Source: RUG563 sp045589355 (lineage in GTDB: Bacteria; Bacillota; Clostridia; Christensenellales; Aristaeellaceae). Taken from it: a DNA stretch of 23,310 bases. Positions 5,854 to 12,478 of the stretch are shown piece by piece. The DNA is taken from positions 1-23,310 of the forward strand of contig JAZNOW010000041.1 of the NCBI GenBank assembly GCA_045589355.1, given 5' to 3'. The position numbers and the translations under genes are program-made. The notes under the pieces were generated by a model, which made no database searches, was not told the origin of the DNA, and saw nothing but the letters and a program-made list of their open reading frames with translations. Each line of letters begins with the position of its first letter. Position 1 is the first letter of the stretch.

Positions 5854-6336
5854 TTAAAATGACTGCAGTTTTTTATTGAATGCGTGAATGGCGTCCAGGA
5901 ACGCTGCCGTTTCGGGGCAGGCGTAGAGCACGTCCCCCGCTTTTTTCACCGCATCCACAAATTCCCTTTGCAGGCCGCCGATGCCACTTTGCATCAACGG
6001 GCACACCGCCCAGCCCCGCCGGTCCATCACCGGGCCCTCCCGGGAAGGAAGCAGCGGAAACAGCATGCAGGAAAGGGGCCTTTCTTCCCGTTGGCAATAG
6101 CCTTCACAGGCCAGCAGCAAAGCATCTTCTGCCACCATATCGTCCTGCATCAGGGTAAAACCTTCCGGCAGGTTTTCATACAGTTTTTCTTCTCCGGGGA
6201 ACAGCAGCATGCCGCCCTGGCCGTCTTCATCCACCTCGCAGCAGGCGGCGCCGCAATAACGGCCGCAATCACGCCGCAGGGGCGTGACCGACGAAAGTAT
6301 TTCCCGGGCCTTCATCACCGCATCCAAAGGCTGCAT
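5854..6336 (-). CDS. Cys-rich putative metal-binding protein (YkgJ-like)
   Basis: This 160-residue protein has nine cysteines. Several are clustered as CGRYCGAACC (24-33) and CEGYC (77-81), with others at 90, 112 and 140. This resembles the widespread Zn/Fe-chelating CxxxCxxCC family (YkgJ, UPF0153), for which an iron-sulfur or zinc site is proposed but the function is unknown. There is no signal peptide or membrane segment, so it is presumably cytoplasmic. It is the first gene of the minus-strand operon, starting about 30 bases downstream of the -10 box of the promoter at 6373-6401, with SD GAGGGA 6 bases upstream. The link with the methyltransferase-barnase genes is positional only. Confidence 0.75.
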   Translation of the reverse strand: MQPLDAVMKAREILSSVTPLRRDCGRYCGAACCEVDEDGQGGMLLFPGEEKLYENLPEGFTLMQDDMVAEDALLLACEGYCQREERPLSCMLFPLLPSREGPVMDRRGWAVCPLMQSGIGGLQREFVDAVKKAGDVLYACPETAAFLDAIHAFNKKLQSF

Positions 6337-6372
6337 GGCTTTCCCTCATTTCGCTTTATAGCTATTCAGTTT

Positions 6373-6401
6373 ATTTTACCACGTTCGGCCGGGATTGACA
6401 A
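6373..6401 (-). promoter_or_regulatory. Promoter of the six-gene minus-strand operon
   Basis: TTGTCA (6396-6401) and TAAAAT (6373-6378) on the minus strand are 17 bases apart, each one mismatch from consensus. They lie about 35-65 bases upstream of the first gene. The -35 box shares bases with that of the divergent cca promoter, so both polymerases cannot bind at once. Confidence 0.75.
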
Positions 6402-6423
6402 GGCAGGGAAAAGGCGGTAAACT
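6395..6423 (+). promoter_or_regulatory. Promoter of the CCA-adding enzyme gene
   Basis: A perfect TTGACA at 6395-6400 and TAAACT at 6418-6423 (4 of 6) are 17 bases apart. The start codon is 30 bases further on, preceded by AGGAGAGGAGG. The -35 box overlaps the opposing promoter's box by five bases. Confidence 0.65.
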
Positions 6424-6452
6424 GGAAAAAAACAGGAGAGGAGGCGCAGGGG

Positions 6453-7685
6453 ATGCATCTGCCAAAGACGGCCCGGACGGCCATTGATTTGCTGAACAAA
6501 TCAGGCTATGAAGCCTATCTGGTAGGCGGCTGTGTGCGGGATACGCTGCTGGGCATTGTGCCGCACGATTACGACCTGTGTACCTCTGCCACACCGGAAG
6601 AAATGCAACATGTGTTTGCCGCCTTCCGCACCGTGGAAACCGGCCTGAAGCACGGCACCCTGACGGTGCTGATGGACAGGGAACCGCTGGAAATTACCAC
6701 CTTCCGGCTGGACGGCGAATACCTGGACCGGCGCCATCCCAAGGAAGTCACCTTTACCCGCCACCTGGAAAACGACCTGTCCCGCCGGGATTTCACCGTC
6801 AATGCCATGGCATATCACCCGGACAAGGGGCTGGTGGACCTTTTCGGCGGACGGGAAGACTGCAAAAGGGGCGTCATCCGCTGCGTGGGCAATGCCCAAA
6901 CCCGCTTTGAAGAGGATGCTTTGCGCATCCTTCGGGCGCTGCGCTTTGCCGCCCGGTTTTGCTTTGCCATCGAAGAAAAAACGGCAAAAGCCATCTTTGA
7001 AAAGAAGGAACTGCTGCCCTTTATCAGCGCCGAGCGCATTGCGGCGGAGCTGAACGGCCTGCTGCCGGCCCCGGGCGCTGTGGATATTCTGGCCCGTTTC
7101 GGGGAAGCGGTGTTTGCTGCGGTGCCTGCCCTGCGGATGGATAATGCACAATGGCTGAAAGCCCTGGAAACCCTGCGCCATGCGGAAAAGGAGCCGGCCC
7201 TGCTATGGAGCGCCCTGCTTTCCCCCTTCCCGCCGGAAAAGGCGAAGGAAGTGCTGCAGGGGCTGAAAATGCCGGTGCGGCTGCAGGAGGATGTGTACAG
7301 TCTGCTTTTCTACCGGGACATGGATACCGCAGAAAACGCTCTGCAGACTGCCCTGATGCACACCGGCGACCGCCTGATTTTCCCCCTGCTTTCCCTGCAA
7401 TATGCCCTGGGCGCAGCGGAACAAAAAGAGGAGGAGGCCCTGCTGAAAAAGCGGCTGCACACCCTCACCGCCGCGGCGCAGACATTGATCGACGAAAACG
7501 CCTGCTACACCCTTTCTGCCCTGGCCGTGAAGGGAGGCGACCTTTCCGCCATGGGCATCTGCGGCCCTGCCATCGGGCAAACCCTGCACCAGCTGCTGGC
7601 TGCCGTGTGCAAAAGAGAAGTGCCCAACGAGAAAGAAACGCTGCTTGCCCTGGCAGCACAAAGAAAAAAAGCCGACGCACCATAA
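6453..7685 (+). CDS. CCA tRNA nucleotidyltransferase (class II)
   Basis: The enzyme adds or repairs the 3' CCA end of tRNAs using CTP and ATP without a template. The 410-residue protein starts with the class II nucleotidyltransferase head: YLVGGCVRDTLLG (about 22-34), the metal-binding DYD in HDYDLCTSA, RRDFTVNAMAY and the neck sequence RFEEDALRILRALRFAARF. These correspond to the family's motifs A to D, and the length fits bacterial CCA-adding enzymes. No HD phosphohydrolase domain of the enterobacterial type is apparent. The start at 6453 follows a strong AGGAGG-rich leader. It is the only plus-strand gene in the window, transcribed from its own promoter and ending in a bidirectional terminator whose left arm begins inside the last codons. 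Confidence 0.95.
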   Translation: MHLPKTARTAIDLLNKSGYEAYLVGGCVRDTLLGIVPHDYDLCTSATPEEMQHVFAAFRTVETGLKHGTLTVLMDREPLEITTFRLDGEYLDRRHPKEVTFTRHLENDLSRRDFTVNAMAYHPDKGLVDLFGGREDCKRGVIRCVGNAQTRFEEDALRILRALRFAARFCFAIEEKTAKAIFEKKELLPFISAERIAAELNGLLPAPGAVDILARFGEAVFAAVPALRMDNAQWLKALETLRHAEKEPALLWSALLSPFPPEKAKEVLQGLKMPVRLQEDVYSLLFYRDMDTAENALQTALMHTGDRLIFPLLSLQYALGAAEQKEEEALLKKRLHTLTAAAQTLIDENACYTLSALAVKGGDLSAMGICGPAIGQTLHQLLAAVCKREVPNEKETLLALAAQRKKADAP

Positions 7686-7710
7686 AGTGGCGACGGCTTT
7701 TTCTTTTTTT
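7664..7710. terminator. Bidirectional terminator between cca and the hydrolase gene
   Basis: AAAAAGCCG/CGGCTTTTT arms with an inner CGC/GCG pair flank a short loop, followed by TTCTTTTTTT on the right and a poly-A on the left. It overlaps the end of cca and ends at the stop of the convergent hydrolase gene, so it can serve both. Confidence 0.85.
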
Positions 7711-8860
7711 ATTCGTTGGTCAGGAATGCAAGCACATCCTGCGCCATCTGCTGCTGTTCTTCCCCGTAAAGCCCATGGTTCAGGGAAGGATAGAGCCGGA
7801 ACACACCCTCCGGAAAGCCGGGCATGTATTTTTCCGCAGCGCTTTGGTGGATCACTTCGTCCATGCCGCCAAAGGCCACCCATGCCTTGCCCCGGTACTG
7901 GGCGGTGGTTTCGTAAATAGGCAGGTTCCGGGCCATGCGGAAAAACAGGTTGCCCACCTGATGGCCGCCGCCCACATCCACCGTTTCCGGCACGTGGAAG
8001 GTATCGTAATGAGCCGCCATGCAATGGCCTTCCTGGGCGTCGGTTTTCAGGGAAGCCGCCGGCGCCAGCAGCACCAGCTTTTTCACCACATCCGGGTACA
8101 GCCCGGCCAAGAGCCCGGCCACCACGCCGCCCTGGGAATGGCCCAGCACATAAATATCCGTCACAAAATCCTGCCGCATGGCATACTGCAGGAAGGTAGC
8201 GGCATCCTCCACTTCGTTCCATACCGTCATGCCGGAGAAAGCGCCGTCGCTGATGCCATGGCCGTTGAAATCAAACCGTAAAGTAGAAAAACCCCTGTCC
8301 GTCAGCTGATCGGACAAATGCTGGAAAAGAGAGGGATACAGGCTCATATCCGCGCCGAAGCCATGCAGCATCAAAACCAGCGGGCCGGGCTTTTCCGTTT
8401 TGCGCTCCAGGCACCCCCGCAGCGTGATGCCGCCGCGCTGCAGCGCCACATATTGGCGATGGGCCTTTTCTTCCTGGCAGATCACAATATCCAGGCCGCT
8501 TTCCCGGAAATCCAGTTTGCCGTACAAAAACGCCGTTTCCAGAAAGGCAAGGGCTTTGCTGTCCGTTTTGATCAGAGGGCAGGTGATGGTTTCCTTGCCT
8601 TCTTCCATGACGGCCTTGTTTTCAATGAACAGTTTGCAGGCATTGCCTTCCCGGTCCACACCCTCCAGCATGTAGCGGGCGGATAAAGTGCCCCTCCGGC
8701 CGTTTTCGAAAACCTGGGTATCCATCCCGCCGGGAAGCACCTTGCCCTGAAAAATTTCCCCTTCGCAGGTGCCGGTGAAAGGAATCATCCGGATGCCGGC
8801 AGACGGGCTGTCCAGCGCCAGTGTTTCCCCCAGCTGAATGTGAATCCGCATCAGTTCCAT
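7709..8860 (-). CDS. DUF3237-like domain fused to alpha/beta hydrolase
   Basis: Residues 1 to about 130 resemble DUF3237 (a beta-barrel domain): GTCEGEIFQGKVLPGGMD, GTLSARYMLEG and GNACKLFIEN fit the family pattern of a G-rich segment, PGG-D, ARY and an I-N-G-like strand. From about residue 140 on, a cinnamoyl/feruloyl-esterase-like alpha/beta hydrolase follows, with LMLHGFGAD as oxyanion segment, nucleophile GHSQGG (Ser242), acid GGMDEVI (Asp334) and His362 in SLNHGLY. All three catalytic residues are present, so it should be an active carboxylester hydrolase. No signal peptide is seen, so it acts in the cytoplasm. The start at 8860 has GGAGG 8 bases upstream and a perfect TATAAT nearby. It is a single-gene unit ending at the shared terminator. 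The substrate is unknown; a small aryl or lipid ester is plausible. Confidence 0.85.
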   Translation of the reverse strand: MELMRIHIQLGETLALDSPSAGIRMIPFTGTCEGEIFQGKVLPGGMDTQVFENGRRGTLSARYMLEGVDREGNACKLFIENKAVMEEGKETITCPLIKTDSKALAFLETAFLYGKLDFRESGLDIVICQEEKAHRQYVALQRGGITLRGCLERKTEKPGPLVLMLHGFGADMSLYPSLFQHLSDQLTDRGFSTLRFDFNGHGISDGAFSGMTVWNEVEDAATFLQYAMRQDFVTDIYVLGHSQGGVVAGLLAGLYPDVVKKLVLLAPAASLKTDAQEGHCMAAHYDTFHVPETVDVGGGHQVGNLFFRMARNLPIYETTAQYRGKAWVAFGGMDEVIHQSAAEKYMPGFPEGVFRLYPSLNHGLYGEEQQQMAQDVLAFLTNE

Positions 8861-8883
8861 AAAAAACGCCTCCTGTCCCTTCG

Positions 8884-8912
8884 ATTATATCATGAAGAAA
8901 AAGGAGGCGCAA
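8884..8912 (-). promoter_or_regulatory. Candidate promoter of the DUF3237-hydrolase gene
   Basis: A perfect TATAAT (8884-8889) is preceded after 17 bases by TTGCGC (8907-8912), which matches only 3 of 6 in the -35 box. Transcripts would begin about 16-18 bases before the start codon, leaving just enough room for the SD. Confidence 0.5.
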
Positions 8913-8942
8913 TGCGGAAAGCCGGTCAGAAACGGCACAAAA

Positions 8943-10217
8943 TCAGGACATTCTGTCACCCAGCCGTTTCCACTGGAAAACCGTTTGGCAGGTCACCTTT
9001 GCGGCAATCTCCCCTGCCCGGTCGCAGTTGGCGTGGTAGGCCTGGCTTCCGCTGCATTCCGGGTTATCGGTAACGGTGCGGACGGCCAGGAAGGGGATAT
9101 CAAAAGCGTGGCACACCTGGGCTGCCGCCGCCGTTTCCATATCCACCGAAAGGGGCGAAAGTTCTCCCTTGATGGAGGCGCGGTTGGTATCGTCAATAAA
9201 GGCTTCACCGGTGACGGTGGGGCCAAAGTGCATGGGATACTGCGTGCATGCCCGGGCAGCAGCTTTTGCCGCTGAAAGCAGTTTTTCATCCGCCTTGAAC
9301 CAGATGCTGTCCATGTAGGGGTGATAATCCGTCAGGATGCCGGGGTCCATGTCATGGTGGCAAACCTTTTCGGATACGACGGTATCCAGAATGGCGGCTT
9401 CTTTGGCCATGCCGCCGCAGGTGCCGGAATTGATGATATGGGTGCAGCCGTAGGTATCAATGAGGATCTGGGCAGCAATGGCGGCATTCACCTTGCACAC
9501 GCCGCACCATGCCACGGTCACCTGCACCCCCTCCAGCGTGCCGTGCCAGAAGGTTGCCTTGCCCTTTTGAGATTTGCCTTCCTGCTGCATCCTGCTCAAG
9601 AAGGGGGCAGCTTCGTCATCCGCTGCACACAGAATGCCCATCCTGGGCAAAGCGATCAGCGGCTTTTGATACTTTGGATGGAAGCAGATGTATTCAAAAT
9701 CCGTTTCCACGGTACCCACATGGGTTTCAAAGGGAATGGTGGCCAGATAGCGAAAGCCGCTTTTGTGGATGACCCGGGCGGACTGGTGGTTCCAATCGAA
9801 ATGGCCCACGTTGATAAAATCCAGTTTTTCTTTTTCAAACAGCCAGTTTTTCACGGCCTTCACCGCTTCCGGCATCAGGCCCCGGCCCCAGTACGCCTTA
9901 CTGAGCACATAACCGATGGCCCGGCCCTGATACGGGTCCAGCTGCGGGAAATGCCTTTCCGGGTATTTCTCCACCCCCAGAGAGCCGATCACCTTGCCCT
10001 CAAACTCCAGGGCGAAGGTCTTTTTCCCTTCCAGAAAGTGATTGAGGATCTCCCTGGATACCTCGATGCTTTCATGGGGATGCCAGCCGGCCATCTGGCC
10101 CACGCCATCCACCTTGCAGTATGCATAAAAATCCTGCAGATCACTTTCCCGGAAAGGCCGGAGGGTCAGCCGTTCCGTGTTTATTTCCACACCGGTAATA
10201 TCAATGGGCTTATTCAT
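8943..10217 (-). CDS. GNAT acetyltransferase fused to MTA/SAH-nucleosidase-like domain
   Basis: The 424-residue product combines two enzymes. Residues 1 to about 185 form a RimJ/RimL-type GNAT: INTERLTLRPFRESD at the start, the acetyl-CoA loop region IGYVLSKAYWGRGLMPEAV, and the late NHQSARVIHKSGF. Residues about 190-424 form a nucleoside phosphorylase-fold domain of the methylthioadenosine/S-adenosylhomocysteine nucleosidase type: VCKVNAAIAAQILID, IINSGTCGGMA, VTGEAFIDD, the ribose-binding VDMETAAAAQV and the catalytic acid in RTVTDN. The key glutamate and aspartate of MTAN are present. The start at 10217 overlaps the stop of the preceding GNAT gene by 4 bases (ATGA), with GGAGG 8 bases upstream. 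Both domains look intact, so this is a true fusion, not a frameshift product. The acceptor of the acetyl group and the nucleosidase substrate are not known. Confidence 0.88.
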   Translation of the reverse strand: MNKPIDITGVEINTERLTLRPFRESDLQDFYAYCKVDGVGQMAGWHPHESIEVSREILNHFLEGKKTFALEFEGKVIGSLGVEKYPERHFPQLDPYQGRAIGYVLSKAYWGRGLMPEAVKAVKNWLFEKEKLDFINVGHFDWNHQSARVIHKSGFRYLATIPFETHVGTVETDFEYICFHPKYQKPLIALPRMGILCAADDEAAPFLSRMQQEGKSQKGKATFWHGTLEGVQVTVAWCGVCKVNAAIAAQILIDTYGCTHIINSGTCGGMAKEAAILDTVVSEKVCHHDMDPGILTDYHPYMDSIWFKADEKLLSAAKAAARACTQYPMHFGPTVTGEAFIDDTNRASIKGELSPLSVDMETAAAAQVCHAFDIPFLAVRTVTDNPECSGSQAYHANCDRAGEIAAKVTCQTVFQWKRLGDRMS

Positions 10218-10774
10218 GTTTGCTGCCTCCAATCCTTTTTCAACAGGGCATACTGGACAATATCGCACACGCCCTGGTTATTGCAGCCATAGTCCGGGAA
10301 AACGCCTTCCTGCTTCATGCCGCATTTTTTCATCACCTTGCCGGAATTGGGGTTCTTCACGTCGTGCCGGGCTTCCATGCGGTTCATACCCACATCGCCA
10401 AACAGATAATCCATCACCGCCTGCAAAGCTTCCGCCGTGATGCCCTTGCCCCACCAGTTTTTGCTGATGCAATAGCCGATTTCTGCCCGGCCGATGCGGA
10501 AATCGCCGTCCACAACGGCCATGCTGCCAATGGGCTCGTCGTTTTCTTTCAGGCAAATGGCCCACTGGTAATAATCCGGCTTTTCGTAAGAAGATACCCA
10601 GTGATCCAGCACCTTCCGGGTCACATCCACACTTGTATGGGTGGGCCAGGTGAGGAAACGGGTCACTTCCGGGTCAGACGCCCAGTTGGCAAACATTTTT
10701 TCGGCATCGGATATACGGAAAGGCCGAAGGATCAGCCGCTTGGTATCAATAACTTTGGTTCCCTGATGGTTCAT
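10214..10774 (-). CDS. RimJ/RimL-type GNAT N-acetyltransferase
   Basis: The 186 residues span one GNAT domain. IDTKRLILRPFRISDAEKMF at the N-terminus, IGYCISKNWWGKGITAEALQ (the acetyl-CoA pyrophosphate loop area) and NPNSGKVMKKCGMKQEG near the end are typical of the group that acetylates protein N-termini or small amines. It resembles the N-terminal half of the downstream fusion gene, so the two may stem from a duplication. The stop codon overlaps the start of that gene by 4 bases, and the upstream phosphorylase gene ends 13 bases before; the SD AAGGAGG begins within that stop codon. It is probably translated in a coupled way with both neighbours. Substrate unknown. Confidence 0.88.
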   Translation of the reverse strand: MNHQGTKVIDTKRLILRPFRISDAEKMFANWASDPEVTRFLTWPTHTSVDVTRKVLDHWVSSYEKPDYYQWAICLKENDEPIGSMAVVDGDFRIGRAEIGYCISKNWWGKGITAEALQAVMDYLFGDVGMNRMEARHDVKNPNSGKVMKKCGMKQEGVFPDYGCNNQGVCDIVQYALLKKDWRQQT

Positions 10775-10787
10775 TTTTCTTTCCTCC

Positions 10788-11555
10788 TTACAGTTGTTTC
10801 ACCAGTTCAATGGAAAGGGCGATCAGGTTGGCCCGGATGCCTTTGCGGCTGTTCCAGCTGCGGTTATCCCACGCTTCACCGCTGACGTCATCCCCGGCAT
10901 AAAGCAGCTGGGCCAATTGCAATCCATAGTGTTTCGCCACCGCATAAAAGCCCGCCGTTTCCATTTCCACCATGCGGCAGCCTTCTGCCCGGCGCTTTTC
11001 CACCATTTCCTTTGTTTCCCGGTAAAAAGCATCGGTGGTCCAGGTTTTGCCAAGGGTGAAGGGCACGCCCATCTCCCCCAATGCCCGGGCTGTTTTTTCC
11101 AGCGTTTCCATGGGCGCCTCCACTTCCCGGGAGGGAGGCAGGTAATGATAAGACGCCCCTTCATCCCGCACGGCCGAGGTGGGCAGCATGATCTGCCCAA
11201 CGTCCATTTTTCCCGTCAGGCAGCCGGCGCCGCCGCAGATGATGAACTTGCTGCAGCCCATGGCATGCATTTCTTCCAGCGTACCGGCGGCACCGGCAGA
11301 GCACTGGAAGGGCATGGTGATGGCGATCCTTTCCCCCTCCGCTTCATACAGGTAAATGGGGATATCCACAACTTCGGAATGCATGTGCCCGATCTGAGGC
11401 AGGTTATTTTCCTGCACAAAAGCGTTCAGCTCGTTGCGGAAGAAAGTAAGCACGCATTTTTCCGGCAGCGTCTTTTCCAGAAAATCCGCGGCACAGATAA
11501 CGGCTTTTCGTTCCGTATCAAATTCACAGATGGGGTACTGATGGGTGAAAATCAT
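10788..11555 (-). CDS. Nucleoside phosphorylase (uridine phosphorylase-like)
   Basis: The 255 residues show the nucleoside phosphorylase fold of the PNP/UDP family. AITMPFQCSAGAAGTLEEM carries the phosphate/ribose contact area, FIICGGAGCL is the conserved glycine-rich strand, and MVEMETAGFYAVAKHYG is the ribose-binding Met-Glu motif of this family, with LYAGDDVSG as the base-binding end. The protein would split a nucleoside by phosphorolysis into a base and ribose 1-phosphate. Closest resemblance is to uridine phosphorylase-like proteins, but I cannot tell pyrimidine from purine preference. It is the first structural gene after the attenuator-like leader (see 11582-11736), with SD AAAGGAGGG 6 bases upstream of the ATG. 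Two genes downstream a second nucleoside-cleaving domain appears in the GNAT fusion. Confidence 0.87.
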   Translation of the reverse strand: MIFTHQYPICEFDTERKAVICAADFLEKTLPEKCVLTFFRNELNAFVQENNLPQIGHMHSEVVDIPIYLYEAEGERIAITMPFQCSAGAAGTLEEMHAMGCSKFIICGGAGCLTGKMDVGQIMLPTSAVRDEGASYHYLPPSREVEAPMETLEKTARALGEMGVPFTLGKTWTTDAFYRETKEMVEKRRAEGCRMVEMETAGFYAVAKHYGLQLAQLLYAGDDVSGEAWDNRSWNSRKGIRANLIALSIELVKQL

Positions 11556-11581
11556 GAAAATCCCTCCTTTGTAAATATAAA

Positions 11582-11611
11582 CAGTGCAAGCCGTTCATTT
11601 GGCCTGCACTG
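11582..11611 (-). terminator. Candidate attenuator hairpin before the phosphorylase gene
   Basis: On the minus strand CAGUGCAGGCC (11611-11601) pairs over 11 positions with GGCUUGCACUG (11592-11582), with a single G-U, and is followed by UUUAUAUUU. The hairpin ends 26 bases before the ATG. The T-rich tail is broken by two As, so it would be a moderate terminator. Its 5' arm can instead pair with 11669-11659 in the leader ORF. Confidence 0.6.
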
Positions 11612-11643
11612 CGATCAACCAATGGAAAGAGAAGAATGTATTC

Positions 11644-11736
11644 TCAATTCAGGTACGCCAATGCAAGCCGGTTTCGTTCATTCCAAACGCATACAGGCAT
11701 CAGATTATTCATACCATTGGCAGAATACCGCAGCAT
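11644..11736 (-). CDS. 30-residue leader peptide (predicted)
   Basis: This short frame sits in the leader of the phosphorylase operon, between the promoter and the attenuator hairpin. It begins with ATG 7 bases after a very strong AAGGAGGG and ends in TGA. The peptide reads MLRYSANGMN NLMPVCVWNE RNRLALAYLN. It is rich in Asn (five besides none at the start) and has three Arg residues. Codons 23-26 (CGG CTT GCA TTG) make up the segment that can pair with 11601-11611, so a ribosome stalled around codons 19-26 would change which hairpin forms. The combination of strong SD, short ORF and overlapping alternative hairpins is what known leader-peptide attenuators look like. I do not recognise the sequence from any known leader, and expression is inferred. 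Confidence 0.6.
   Translation of the reverse strand: MLRYSANGMNNLMPVCVWNERNRLALAYLN
11659..11669 (-). promoter_or_regulatory. Anti-attenuator segment within the leader ORF
   Basis: GGCUUGCAUUG differs from the 3' arm of the attenuator hairpin (GGCUUGCACUG, 11592-11582) by one base, so it can pair with the same partner (11611-11601) at all 11 positions with two G-U pairs. A following CGTTCATT on the plus strand is also shared between the two places, as if one arose by duplication of the other. Confidence 0.6.
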
Positions 11737-11766
11737 CGACATACCCTCCTTCCGTGTTTTTTAGCG

Positions 11767-11795
11767 ATTATAGCGCCATTTCATCCCTTTGTCAA
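11767..11795 (-). promoter_or_regulatory. Consensus promoter of the nucleoside operon
   Basis: TTGACA (11790-11795) and TATAAT (11767-11772), both perfect, are separated by exactly 17 bases on the minus strand. Transcription should start near 11760, giving a leader of about 205 nt before the phosphorylase. A perfect promoter plus an attenuator suggests control after initiation. Confidence 0.9.
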
Positions 11796-11803
11796 CACCC
11801 AAT

Positions 11804-11815
11804 ATTGTATACAAT
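11804..11815. promoter_or_regulatory. Palindromic candidate operator
   Basis: ATTGTA/TACAAT is a perfect 12-bp palindrome eight bases upstream of the -35 box and just past the methyltransferase stop. Its position would suit a repressor or activator site. The TGTATACA core is reminiscent of some GntR-type sites, but no regulator gene adjoins it. Confidence 0.35.
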
Positions 11816-11817
11816 GC

Positions 11818-12468
11818 TTACCGGATGGCTTTCAGGCAAACCGTGGTGCCCCAATCCCCCAGCACTTCCACCCGGGAAAAGCCGGCCTGCAGCAGGGCAT
11901 CGGTTTCGTTTGCCACCGTCAGGGGGGTGTCGTAGTGGTAGAATTCGTCCTCCCTCAGCCCCTGTTCCTTCTTCAGACGGATCAATTCCCGCTGGAAAAA
12001 ATCCTCCCGTTCCTGAATATCAGAAAAGTAATCCGTCAGGATAAAATAGCCGCCGGCCCTCAGTCCCTCCCGCAGCTTTTTATACAGGGGGATCTTCTGT
12101 TCCTTCGTAAAGTGATGCAATGATTCCACAGAAACGGCAGCATGGTAATAGCCCTTTTCGATGGGCTCGTCAAAATAAGAGGCACAGATGAGCCGCAGCT
12201 TTTTCTCCGGGAATTTCCGGGCAAGGGCATCCAGCATGGGCCGGCAAAGGTCAATGCCGGTCACATCGGCATCCGGGTTCAGAGCAAAGTAATCTTCCAG
12301 TTCCAGCCCTGTGCCGCAGCCAAGGTCCAGCACCCGGACTCCCTTTTTCTTGGGTAATTGCGCCGCGGTGAAAGCATAAAACACCCCTTCGTCATCCACG
12401 TTGGTGCGCATATGCTGGTCATACCCTTCCAGCCGGTTTTCAAAAAAATCGCTCATTCTTTCCAGCAT
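11818..12468 (-). CDS. SAM-dependent methyltransferase (class I)
   Basis: The 216-residue protein has the class I Rossmann signature VRVLDLGCGTGLELE (about residues 44-58), the acidic VTGIDLCRPML ribose contact (about 69-79), the post-I segment and VSVESLHHF, which corresponds to motif IV of small-molecule methyltransferases (UbiE/COQ5-like or Methyltransf_25). It would act in the cytoplasm on an unknown small substrate. It is the last gene of the trpS operon; the SD GAGG overlaps the TGA of the GNAT gene located 10 bases upstream. The promoter of the next operon follows about 20 bases beyond the stop, with no terminator that I can see between them, so read-through into the nucleoside operon is possible. 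Confidence 0.85.
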   Translation of the reverse strand: MLERMSDFFENRLEGYDQHMRTNVDDEGVFYAFTAAQLPKKKGVRVLDLGCGTGLELEDYFALNPDADVTGIDLCRPMLDALARKFPEKKLRLICASYFDEPIEKGYYHAAVSVESLHHFTKEQKIPLYKKLREGLRAGGYFILTDYFSDIQEREDFFQRELIRLKKEQGLREDEFYHYDTPLTVANETDALLQAGFSRVEVLGDWGTTVCLKAIR

Positions 12469-12478
12469 ATTTCTTTCC

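Noticed and set aside
5837..6336. Restriction endonuclease next to the methyltransferase
   Set aside because: The neighbouring gene is a short Cys-rich protein with no nuclease motif, and no other candidate lies in the window.
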